The notes under the pieces are model-generated. The model was not told the DNA's origin and did no database searches. It worked only from the letters and a program-made list of their open reading frames with translations. Shown here one piece after another: positions 47,945 through 56,711 of a stretch of DNA of 64,000 nt. A program made the translations under genes and the position numbers. The stretch is from Parietichytrium sp. I65-24A (taxonomy: Eukaryota > Sar > Bigyra > Thraustochytrida > Thraustochytriidae). The DNA lies in contig BLSF01000064.1 of NCBI GenBank assembly GCA_012862575.1, positions 1-64,000 of the forward strand, in the 5' to 3' direction. Position 1 is the first letter of the stretch. Every line of letters begins with the position of its first letter.

Positions 47945-49507
47945 ATGTCATTTCCTGGCGCACCCCTGGGGGGCTTGGGCAGGCTCGCGAGTACATCCTT
48001 GTTGACCATCAAACTCGTGCTTTACTCGACCATTGGCCTGATTCCCATTGGTTGGACAATCGCATTCGACTTCATCAAGTACCCTCTTTTTGTGCGCGAT
48101 GACGGGACAACACTTTTAGAGTATGGCGAGCTGTTTAATGCTCGATACCAAGAGGACGAAGCAGTGGTGCTCTACAACTCCACGCGAGAGAAGCGTCTGA
48201 CCTCAGCCCTGGCGAGCACGCCTCAGAGCTGGATCATCCTATTCACATTCTTTCCCATGATGGCAATCATCTGTCTCAGAAAGCGAGCTCTCAAGGCAAG
48301 CGTCTCCTCGGTTGCTGTCAGCTTTCTATTGCTCTACGTCGGACATGGATATTTGGGTGTCAGTCTTGTGTATCGAACGGTGTACATATTGAGTATTCTG
48401 GCCCTTGCCGGAGCGCTGAAACTGTCTTTGCCGAAGGACTCGGGTGTTCCGATCCTCTTTGTACAGCAGGCTGGGGTTATGATGGTTGGCTTTGGCGTGA
48501 CCATTATAATTGGTCCAATGATAACGGGATCTGAGTTTGCCGTGTGGCTACGCTTTGGAGTCGTGTTTCCGCTGGCACGAGAATTGGCACGGTATCTCGG
48601 GGTAGGCACTATGTGGTACTTTGCGATCGACTCGCAGGTCGCAGGCAAAAATGTGTCGGTTCATCGCCGTCAAGCTTACGTGTTCATTTACTATCTACAG
48701 ATTTTCTTCGCAATCTATCTTCGACTGGAGGTCGCAAATTTGCAGAACACAGAGCAAGTCATGTGGTTCATAGGCTATCAGTCCTTGCTAGAGATTATTT
48801 TGCGCATTACGACGTTGGAACGCGACAACTTTTACGAAAGACTCACTCGATCTCTCCGCCGAAATGAAAATGTCGGAAAGCTTCCTGGGGTTAGCTTTAT
48901 CATGAGGAGAATGTCCACGAAAGTGATCGACGTTGCGTCAGAGCTTGACTACCGTGAGCCACAACAGGATAAAACCGCGAGCGCAGTACTTGCCGCGCAC
49001 ATGAATAGACAAAGCGCCAAGAAGGTGTTCTATTCAACAATGGCAATCACAGAGATGGTCAGCGAATACACCGGCATATTTGCCACAACCATCCTGCTTT
49101 TAAGCTACAAGGAGAAGGTGCTATTCCATCCTTATCCAGCATATCTGAGTGAGGAGAACTTTCTCAAAGGCAACGTATCGCCCATTCGAATACTGAAGCT
49201 GAGCGGGTTCCAAGTGATCGCCGAAATGATGGTGGACACATTTTGTCTCTTTGTGGAAGAATCTCGCGGCATTCCGGTGATCTGGGCATGGATCAAGCGT
49301 CCTCAATTGTTTGCTTTTGTTACATTCGTAAGTGCGTGGTTTGCTCACATCCTTGCAGATGGAGCTGCCAGCTCCTTCCGAGATGATTATTCGGCCTGCC
49401 TTGGGTATGACATTTGCAACTGTGTAAACAACGGACTACGCCAGGGCGGCGTCAGAGAGACATACTGTTTGCAGCTCCAGGAGCTCAACAGTACGATAGG
49501 GACATAA
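47945..49507 (+). CDS. polytopic membrane protein, tandem paralogue B
   Basis: A 520-residue paralogue of the gene 0.8 kb upstream, in the same orientation, with the same helix order and the same conserved blocks (DDGTTLLEYGELFNARYQE, GTMWYFAIDSQVAGKNVSV, LERDNFYERLTRSLRRN). It lacks a short insertion found in A before ASAVLAAHMNRQSAKKVFYS. The C-terminal cysteine pattern SACLGYDICNC and TYC is retained, as are NST/NSS-type glycosylation sites near YNSTREKR and at the C-terminus. Retention of all blocks in both copies argues that both are functional. Family unknown. Confidence 0.83.
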   Translation: MSFPGAPLGGLGRLASTSLLTIKLVLYSTIGLIPIGWTIAFDFIKYPLFVRDDGTTLLEYGELFNARYQEDEAVVLYNSTREKRLTSALASTPQSWIILFTFFPMMAIICLRKRALKASVSSVAVSFLLLYVGHGYLGVSLVYRTVYILSILALAGALKLSLPKDSGVPILFVQQAGVMMVGFGVTIIIGPMITGSEFAVWLRFGVVFPLARELARYLGVGTMWYFAIDSQVAGKNVSVHRRQAYVFIYYLQIFFAIYLRLEVANLQNTEQVMWFIGYQSLLEIILRITTLERDNFYERLTRSLRRNENVGKLPGVSFIMRRMSTKVIDVASELDYREPQQDKTASAVLAAHMNRQSAKKVFYSTMAITEMVSEYTGIFATTILLLSYKEKVLFHPYPAYLSEENFLKGNVSPIRILKLSGFQVIAEMMVDTFCLFVEESRGIPVIWAWIKRPQLFAFVTFVSAWFAHILADGAASSFRDDYSACLGYDICNCVNNGLRQGGVRETYCLQLQELNSTIGT

Positions 49508-50181
49508 AAGCCCCCCACTTTCGTGAACTGCGCAGTCAATCTCCTGCTCTCTTTCGTTGCTCGACATCGTCCATACGCGTTGTGCCAACACAACTGCCGC
49601 ATTCGTTACCCAAGTCGCTGTCGTTGGAAACCCACATTTGAACTGAACAGGGGAGCATTGCCAGAGGATACATTCAACACCTCTCTCGTTCTTGGCGACA
49701 TGAAGAAAGCCGTCAAATCGAGATCTTTGGACATGAATCGTTCTTTTTCCCCGTTTACCGGTAATTGAATAATGAACTTGAAGACCTTTAACTTTCACAA
49801 AGTGAGAACCAGCCAGGACCCAAACAACCCAAACTAAAAAACTGACGTGTGCACTAGTACTCCCTCGTGTGTCTTAGTCCTAGCCACGAAATAGTATTAA
49901 GGTTATCAACATAGTTATACACAGGATGGCGGTATCGGTATTAAAAGGTCCTGTGGAGGACAGTTTTTTGAGCGGGCCAGTGCGCGCTTGAAACGTGCGC
50001 GTACACATCGTTTCCCAGAGTTCAGAGAAACAGAGGGCGACGGGTGTAAAGCCCAGTAGAAGGCGACCAAGGGTTCCAAGGGTCGTGCGCTGCGGCTTAT
50101 CATCAGTGTGTCCGCACGAGACATCACGAGACAGAGAGACAGCAGAGAGAAGCTCTTTCGAGACAGGAGGAGAGGAGGAGA
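49508..50181. other. intergenic, promoter of the second MFS gene
   Basis: No gene. A GA-rich leader (about 50126-50181) runs to the next start codon. Confidence 0.5.
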
Positions 50182-51738
50182 ATGTCGGCGGGCGATGCCG
50201 GCGGGGAAAAGGCGCGGGCAGATCCACGCGGTGCGGAGAGCAGTAAGACAGTCGAAGATGAGACAGCCGGGCACCGCAGAGCAGTGAATGCGAATGGTGG
50301 TGGGTGGTTTCACCGCGCAAACGGGGCGAGCTGGGGAAACGTCGCCGCCATGCTGTTGCACTTCTTCTGCACTGTGCTGCTACTGGCGTTCATGAACTCG
50401 ATGCAGGCGTTCCTTCTGCGCGACGTGTACGTGCTGGACGAGGCAGAGTATGGGAGGGTGACCGGCGTATTGGGGCTGGTGGATGAGATTTGGAGCTTTC
50501 TATGGCTCGGAGTTTGGGGACTAGTGAGCGATAAGTTTGGCAGACGAGCGGTGTGCGCGCTCGGGTACCTCATGGTTGCGGGAGCATTGTTTCTCATGCC
50601 TCACGGGCGCACGGTCTACCCTGGGCTACTTCTCATTCGTCTAGTGTTCGCGCAGGGGGCCGCCGCGCTGACTAGCATGATGACCGCTCTAATGTCAGAC
50701 TTTATTGCTCCTGAGTCCCTTGGGCTGGGCTCCGGTCTGGTGGGCATCGCGTCTGGACTCGGCGCCGTGGTGTCTGTCTTCGTCTTTGTGGGCGCACTTC
50801 CAAACGCAATTTGTATCACAAACACTTACTATGCGGCAGCAAGCCTTCCAACAAGTATGATCATCGTTTCCTGGTTTCTCCTACAAGCGCCGTCCCAACG
50901 TGGCCAGCACGGCGAAAATCCTGATACAAAGTCAGAATCGGCCTTAACTCTGTCGCTAAAGGCTCTCAAAGTGGTGCGCGAAAACGCCAGGCTTGCCGTC
51001 AGCGTAGCCTCCGGATTCCATGCGCGAGCATCTACGGTAGTTATATCAGTGTATTTGTCTCTATGGATTAGTAGCTATTACGAATCGAATGGGATCTGCC
51101 TGAGTGAGGACGGGAACGCCACCGAAGCTTCGAGCGCTTGTGGGGAGTCTCTTACGAACCCCGATAAGACAAGTTGCGCAGCGGCGTATACTCGGACGTC
51201 CATGATAGGAGGAATTACGCAGACCATTGCTTTGATATTTGCCATCTTCTTTGGATGGCTTTCAAATCGCAACAAGGACCCGCTGATTGGGCTCGCTTGT
51301 GTCAGCTTGTTTGCGGTTCCGGCTTACGCAAGCGTTGCAGGGGTACCAGATCCAAGAAGCGCCATCATGTTCCTAGTCGCGTTTCTCTGGGGAGTCGCGG
51401 AAATGGGGGTGGTGGTCTACGCGCAAGTGGCAATAACTTCAGAGATGCGCTTCCACCCCACGATTAAAGGCAGTCTCGCCGGGATGTATAGCATGTCTGG
51501 TAGCATCGGCGTCATTGTTATCACTTTTTTGGGAGGATTCCTGTTTGACATTTGGACCGAGACAGCTCCTTTTGTGCTGATGGCTATTGCTTCCTCGATT
51601 CTCGGCGTGGCTTGCGTTTTGGTGCTTCGATTTGCAAAGTCAGTGTATGTCGGGACGCGGCAGACTTTAACCGAACATCACGTCCCAGAATCAAACAGCT
51701 TTGGTAGAGGGGATGAAACAGGTATCTCACTCAGCTGA
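50182..51738 (+). CDS. major facilitator superfamily transporter
   Basis: A 518-residue MFS protein with about 12 helices, unrelated in detail to the transporter at the left end. The N-terminal 55 residues are hydrophilic. The loop 2-3 signature reads WGLVSDKFGRRAVCALGY (about residues 112-129). The second half has a cytosolic loop (QAPSQRGQHGENPDTKSES), a luminal/extracellular loop with several Cys (CLSEDGNATEASSACGES), and the second-half loop FGWLSNRNKDP. Substrate cannot be predicted. The start ATG at 50182 immediately follows a purine-rich leader. Its stop codon overlaps the end of the minus-strand gene at 51731 by eight bases. Confidence 0.85.
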   Translation: MSAGDAGGEKARADPRGAESSKTVEDETAGHRRAVNANGGGWFHRANGASWGNVAAMLLHFFCTVLLLAFMNSMQAFLLRDVYVLDEAEYGRVTGVLGLVDEIWSFLWLGVWGLVSDKFGRRAVCALGYLMVAGALFLMPHGRTVYPGLLLIRLVFAQGAAALTSMMTALMSDFIAPESLGLGSGLVGIASGLGAVVSVFVFVGALPNAICITNTYYAAASLPTSMIIVSWFLLQAPSQRGQHGENPDTKSESALTLSLKALKVVRENARLAVSVASGFHARASTVVISVYLSLWISSYYESNGICLSEDGNATEASSACGESLTNPDKTSCAAAYTRTSMIGGITQTIALIFAIFFGWLSNRNKDPLIGLACVSLFAVPAYASVAGVPDPRSAIMFLVAFLWGVAEMGVVVYAQVAITSEMRFHPTIKGSLAGMYSMSGSIGVIVITFLGGFLFDIWTETAPFVLMAIASSILGVACVLVLRFAKSVYVGTRQTLTEHHVPESNSFGRGDETGISLS

Positions 51739-52522
51739 ACCCTTTCCCAGATGAGACGTTTTGCATTCGTGGTTTTGGATGCAACGCGGAAACCAGTTCC
51801 GCAAGGCAGTCATAATTTTGTACCATCCAGTCAACAGCTTCTGGGTGTCCATCAGCAAGGAGGATCGCAGTGCACCCATTAATGCTACATACTCTTGCAG
51901 CTTTCCTAGCAATTGTCGAGGAGCCTTCGGGAGGCATCTCCTCGAGCCCTGTCCGAAGCGCCTGTTCAAGCTCCTTCCCATCTGTCCCATCGCGAACAAT
52001 CATATCTATCTCATAGCTAATTTCGAAAGGCTCCACGCCACTAGACTGCCCACACCAGAGCCGTGAGCATGCCGAACTGCTCCTGACCTTGTGAAGTGTC
52101 TTGATTTTCTTAGCAACACAAATTCCATGGCATCCATCCTGCAGAGTTGCTTGTAACATTTGTTTCAACATGCTCAGATTGTCCTGCACATTTACAGTCA
52201 CCATCTCTGCCAGCTCTTTCCCAGCACGCGCGGATAGCCTCGCTCCCTCTCCGCTAACCGCTACGCCGAGCACGTTCCCTTCACCCTCTTTACCTTCGCG
52301 GACTTGGCATACCACGTGTTGCCCGCCAATTCTCAGTCTCTCCGGTGCAGCTCCCAGAGCCTGCGCCACATTCGCATGCGCCGCGAAGAGCGTCGCGCAC
52401 AGCCGGAGCTGGTTCGTGTCTCCATTTGTAGGACTCTGCTCAATCTTCTGCGACAGATCAAATTGCACGGATCGTGCCACCGTCCCATGAACGATGGCGT
52501 GCGCCTGGATTCGTGGCACCAT
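51731..52522 (-). CDS. conserved-looking protein of unknown function (263 aa)
   Basis: A soluble-looking alpha/beta protein. The N-terminal half has a beta-rich pattern (RIQAHAIVHGTVARSVQFDL; RIGGQHVVCQVREGKEGEG), then an amphipathic helix rich in Met/Gln (MLKQMLQATLQ). The C-terminal part has IARKAARVCSINGCTAILLADGHPEAVDWM, two strands and helices with hydrophobic faces. No catalytic motif or known domain is recognised. Start: ATG at 52522; the GTG four codons upstream is less likely. The stop lies inside the last codons of the convergent MFS gene, eight bases of overlap. Base composition matches neighbours, so it is probably a genuine gene. Confidence 0.62.
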   Translation of the reverse strand: MVPRIQAHAIVHGTVARSVQFDLSQKIEQSPTNGDTNQLRLCATLFAAHANVAQALGAAPERLRIGGQHVVCQVREGKEGEGNVLGVAVSGEGARLSARAGKELAEMVTVNVQDNLSMLKQMLQATLQDGCHGICVAKKIKTLHKVRSSSACSRLWCGQSSGVEPFEISYEIDMIVRDGTDGKELEQALRTGLEEMPPEGSSTIARKAARVCSINGCTAILLADGHPEAVDWMVQNYDCLAELVSALHPKPRMQNVSSGKGFS

Positions 52523-53161
52523 GTCGACAGCCACAGTCTCAACCCTCTGTGATGGGCAACACTAGACGACGGGCCCGTGGGATCAAAGAGGTGGTGAAAA
52601 CTGCGAACGGCGTGTCCTCAGCTACTTGGCTCAGCTGCCGGACCCCCCAACGACTCGGTAGCTGAGGGCCCGTACGTGTCCCTGTGGGCGTGGGGCTGCA
52701 AGAAAAAACTGGCTGCATCTCAGTGAATACGTTACGCCGCGTTCCAAGTTGAACAAAGCTGATTGAGAGAGATGAACTTTGGACAGATGAACTAGAGCTC
52801 ACTGGCAAAATGTGTATAGCAAAACATGGCGACTTTATGGAGCTCGGCTAGACGATTCGATAGAGTCTGAGCGGACATATGCCATTCAATGCAGAGGGAA
52901 AAAAGGAGAGCATCAATGCAGATGGACTTTGCTAGGTGGGGGAGGCAAGCAGGGATAGCTTAGTGCGCAAGTTTCGTGCGACTTGAATCTTGCTTTTCCT
53001 TTTCAACTGCGATGCGAGATGCTGGTGGAAAATTTTGCCTTTAATAGTTGTGCGTATGGTTTAAGTAGTTTGTAGTTGTGTACAAAGATGGTGGGTAATG
53101 GTCAAGCAAGTATAAAATATGTTCCCCTCATCTCTGCTCACAATACATCTGGCGATGACGT
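52523..53161. other. intergenic
   Basis: About 640 bp with no supported gene. Left part is the promoter of the minus-strand orphan gene, right part the 3' flank of the RCC1 gene. Confidence 0.5.
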
Positions 53162-55225
53162 TTATTCGTCTGTTGGTTCCGGCCGCTGAAACGGCGGCTT
53201 GTTGTGCATCCGGCGCTTGTGGCCGCACTCCTTGCATTCATTAGGCCGGAAAATATGTGCTTCGAAACCCGGGCACTCGTCGCACAAATCGCAACAGTTA
53301 CTATCATACTTCGTAATGTCAGCGATCCCATTGCCCTCTTCCATGTCGCCGAACGTCTCTTTCTCTCTTTCAGCGAGCTGGCGCCGAAGCAGCTCTTCGT
53401 ACGCTGCCTCTTGCTCCTCCTTTTCGCGGAGCTTCATTTCCTCTTCGGACTCCCCAGTGTACTTGGCAGTGCAAACAATGCTGAACTCCTTTCCGCAAGC
53501 AAAGCTCGCAACACATCCGCGGCCTACTCTGTTCACAATGGTGTTAAAGCCATGGACGAAGCCCGGAATGGGAGTGTATTCGCGCTCTATATCCTCTTGG
53601 TATTGCATTTCTCTACCCAGCTCGCCGTGGCCGTTGCTCCCCCACGAGTAAATGTCCCCGTCGCAAGTCATAGCCATGCAGTGTGTTGGCCCGCAACTGA
53701 GCTTGATGAACAACAATCGCATGTCAATGCAGACCTCCGAAGGGGTGGGGTTGACGGAGCAGGTTGAGTCGCCTTGCGCGAGTTGCCCGTGGTACCCGCT
53801 CCCCCAGGTGTACAACCAGCCGCCATTGGCAAGTGGAGGCGGTTGCACAATCGCTGCGGTGTGCCAGAATCCAAGCCCGATATCGATGACAACTTGGTCC
53901 TGCAGAGCTTCAACCAAGCAAGGCTCCCCGCGATCTTTAGTGTCACCATGGCCGAGACGACCTCCGTCCCCTGACCCCCAGGTGAAGAGGCCCTCCAAAG
54001 TCAGCGCAGCGCTGTGGTTTGCGGAGCATGCGATGCGCTGCACCACTCGGCCTTGAAGCCCAAAGATCGGTGTGGGCTCAGGGAAGTATTTATTAAGAGG
54101 CGGTTTCACGCCTTTTCGCTCCGTGACGCCGAGGCCAAGTTTCCCGCTATTGGAAAAGCCAAAGCTCAATATTTGATGGTCGCCGCCATCTTCCTCGCTA
54201 GAGCCGCCACTGAGCGAGCCCGGTATGTTGGTGCTCTTCGGGTTGAAGGCAGCTGGCGCAACTTCTCCCGAGCTGAGTATGATCATCGAATGCGTCTGGC
54301 CCATCGCGAGCTGCTTGACTGCGGAGCCTTCCGGGAGCGTCTCGAGCAAGTAAGGCGTGGTCTCCACCGAAAACCTACCGGTGCCGAGCTGACCGCGCGT
54401 GCCGTCGCCCCACACGTAAAGATCGCCTGTGTCGCTGATGGCCCCAGAGTGATTGGGGCCCGTACTTATGGCGATAATGCCTTCGCCCTGCAAGGTCTCC
54501 AGAAGGCTGGGCTTGCACAACCCTTCCTCCCCAGCGGCCGCAATGGGCGAGAGCATCATGGCCAACAAGTCCTCGTCCATCTCCTCCCTAGCCTCCTTGG
54601 CCCTTCTCCTGGGCCGTATTCTGCCCTGATCTTTCGCCCCGCTCCCACCAGGCCCAGCGCTTGCAGTGTTGTTCGCTGTCTTGGCAGGCTTGCGTCCCGT
54701 GCTGAGCCCCGTTCCAATGGCGCCCCAGGCAAAAACATTCCCGTTGGCTGCTAGCGCCATGGCCACGTCTCCCGATGCCGCTACCTGCACGACGGCCTTT
54801 CCGCGCAGCTCCTTGAGCACGTGAAATCGGTCTCTGTCCTCGCGATCTCCCAGCCCCAGCTGCCCTTTGCGGTTCAGCCCGCACGCGTACACGCTGCCAG
54901 CCTCCTCCAGCGCGGCCTCTGCTCTTCGCGCGGCCTCCACCATCGCCATGTACTCCAGCTCCTCCTCCTTCTCCTCATGCACGCTCTGCTGCAGCCGCGC
55001 CTGCAGCTGCCGCTTGCTACCGGCTGCGCTCAGGCCTCTCGCGCTCAGCGCAGCACGGAGCTCGCGAACGCGCAGACGGCTCACGTCCACTGCGGCCCAA
55101 TAGTCCTCCTCCCCAGCGCCACCAGCGCCACCAGCGCCGTCGCCATCGAACTCGTGCGCCACTTGGTCGCTCCCGCGAACGGCCGCCATGCCGGACGCCA
55201 CCCCGCTGCGCCGGGCGCCCAGCAT
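53162..55225 (-). CDS. RCC1-repeat protein with SAP domain and C-terminal zinc finger
   Basis: A 687-residue protein. Residues about 49-80 form a SAP motif (VSRLRVRELRAALSARGLS, then SKRQLQARL), a DNA/RNA-binding helix-hairpin. From about 110 seven RCC1 blades follow, for example YACGLNRKGQLGLGD, YVWGDGTRGQLGTG, FTWGSGDGGRLGHGD, YTWGSGYHGQLAQGD and YSWGSNGHGELG, making a beta-propeller. A loop of about 60 residues rich in basic residues interrupts after the second blade. The C-terminus has a charged helix and then a Cys/His cluster: CDLCDECPGFEAHIF followed by NECKECGHKRRMH, a small zinc finger of a type I associate with stramenopile multidomain proteins. It is not RCC1 itself, because SAP and zinc modules are added. 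Start ATG 55225; Met13 also possible. Confidence 0.87.
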   Translation of the reverse strand: MLGARRSGVASGMAAVRGSDQVAHEFDGDGAGGAGGAGEEDYWAAVDVSRLRVRELRAALSARGLSAAGSKRQLQARLQQSVHEEKEEELEYMAMVEAARRAEAALEEAGSVYACGLNRKGQLGLGDREDRDRFHVLKELRGKAVVQVAASGDVAMALAANGNVFAWGAIGTGLSTGRKPAKTANNTASAGPGGSGAKDQGRIRPRRRAKEAREEMDEDLLAMMLSPIAAAGEEGLCKPSLLETLQGEGIIAISTGPNHSGAISDTGDLYVWGDGTRGQLGTGRFSVETTPYLLETLPEGSAVKQLAMGQTHSMIILSSGEVAPAAFNPKSTNIPGSLSGGSSEEDGGDHQILSFGFSNSGKLGLGVTERKGVKPPLNKYFPEPTPIFGLQGRVVQRIACSANHSAALTLEGLFTWGSGDGGRLGHGDTKDRGEPCLVEALQDQVVIDIGLGFWHTAAIVQPPPLANGGWLYTWGSGYHGQLAQGDSTCSVNPTPSEVCIDMRLLFIKLSCGPTHCMAMTCDGDIYSWGSNGHGELGREMQYQEDIEREYTPIPGFVHGFNTIVNRVGRGCVASFACGKEFSIVCTAKYTGESEEEMKLREKEEQEAAYEELLRRQLAEREKETFGDMEEGNGIADITKYDSNCCDLCDECPGFEAHIFRPNECKECGHKRRMHNKPPFQRPEPTDE

Positions 55226-55780
55226 CTTACCGAGGACAGAGGACCTAGCAAGAGGGTACGCGGGACTGCCTTCTGCCTCCCGCAGTACCCGCAGTGTGCC
55301 ACCTCTGTGAAGTTTCGTGAGGGGTTGGTTGTTGGGTGTTGGGTGTTGAGTGTTGGTTGTGGGGCTTGAGGTCTAGCGGAGGTGACTGAGTGCTGAGTGG
55401 CACAAATTGGACGCTTCCTGAGGGAAACGGCGAGCACTGGCGCCGAGTATTACGCGCTCGCTACTGACGCGCGTTGATACGTACGGACAGGCAGAAACAA
55501 GGCCCGACTAAGGAGACGCGCAGAGGGATGGATAGCCAGACAAAAATGGCACAAAGACTAATTTTAATTTAAACTACGACGTCACAAAGTGTCCGTTACA
55601 ACCGGGGGATGAGCAGACTACTAATGCTTAGCGTAGTAGTGATTAACGCGCAGGCGGAAGGGACTTGCAGCGGGGATGGCGTGGTTTAACCTCTCGTCGA
55701 GCATGCAAAGCATGCAATGCTGGTCGAAAGCGTGCGGAAGAGAGAGAAAGAAAGAAAGAAAGAGAGAAGAAAGAAGAGAG

Positions 55781-55811
<31 letters not shown>

Positions 55812-55887
55812 TAGCAGATTGGGCGAGGCCAAAGCCCGTGGCGCGGAGGAGACAAGGGCGTCATCGGAGAGGAGAAGAAGATAGAAG
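55226..55887. other. divergent promoter with GA microsatellite
   Basis: Contains a GTTGGGTGTT-type short repeat near 55325-55360 and an AG/AAAG microsatellite at 55738-55812 that is purine-rich on the sense strand of the following gene. Confidence 0.55.
55738..55812. repeat. AG/AAAG microsatellite
   Basis: Mixed GAAA and GA units, purine-only on the plus strand, in the leader of the small tail-anchored gene. Confidence 0.9.
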
Positions 55888-56305
55888 ATGGAGGACAAGT
55901 TCGACGGGTTGGAGGAGCTGGAGACGCGGCAACAGCTTCATCTGGAAGAGATCGAGACGGAGCGGTCGGAGATGGAGAAGGCAGATGAAGCAAGTGCACG
56001 GTCGCCGAAAGGGACGCCTAAAGGGTCGCCGAAGGGCACCGGGCGCAACATGTTCTCGCTTCCCTTCGCACAGAAGAGCAAGAAATCTATTAGCGAGGTG
56101 CAGACAATGGATGAGGCGAAACGGCTGGAGAACGACGCGACTGTGGAGGAGATCAAGAGGTCCATCATTGCAAATTCACAGAACAGAAAACCTGAAAAAA
56201 ATACTCTGCCTGGACACGGAGGTACTCTATTGCAGTCTTTTTTGGATCGGCTGGTGGGCTATCACGGTAATTCTATTCTACTTCAAGCTTGCCACCTTGC
56301 TGTAA
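55888..56305 (+). CDS. small tail-anchored protein with a frame break at an A7 run
   Basis: The first frame encodes MEDKFDGLEELETRQQLHLE, a Glu-rich helix, then SPKGTPKGSPKGTGRNMF and a second helix ending SIIANSQNRKPEK. At the A7 run 56195-56201 the protein-like reading moves to another frame, which continues ILCLDTEVLYCSLFWIGWWA and a hydrophobic segment ending LATLL with TAA at 56303-56305. Read that way the product is about 138 residues with a C-terminal transmembrane anchor, a plausible small tail-anchored protein. In the original frame it would run to 56352 with no hydrophobic tail. A homopolymer indel (assembly or allele) is the simplest cause; ribosomal slippage is less likely. Function unknown. 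Confidence 0.55.
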
Positions 56306-56711
56306 CCGGATGGAGCGAGTGTTGTACATCCGTGCGTGTTCCGAAAGGATGAAAGATCAAAGGAAGACGGACGAGAATGCGGTGAGACTAGCACGCTCGC
56401 CGCCATTCTGCCACTGAAGAATACGGGGATGAGGGTCTTTTGGTGTCCCATCCGAAGGTAGGTGCTGCTCCTCATTGACGTTTGACGGTCAGTCGAGAAC
56501 GGCGCGTTTTCGTATAGAACGTAAATTCCAGATGTTCTTATCTTTATTTGTGGAAAACGCGTTTCACGAACTTGCGCATCACGAACGGATGAAGATTCTC
56601 GAGCCCGAGCTGTCGACAACGCCTTTTTTCTTCTTCATATCTTTATTTTAAAATGGAGAGGAAAATGACAATAAATAGACATTCCGTTTACACGGTATAC
56701 AGCGATGCCCT
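56306..56711. other. intergenic between convergent genes
   Basis: About 400 bp of 3' flanks. No gene supported. Confidence 0.5.
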
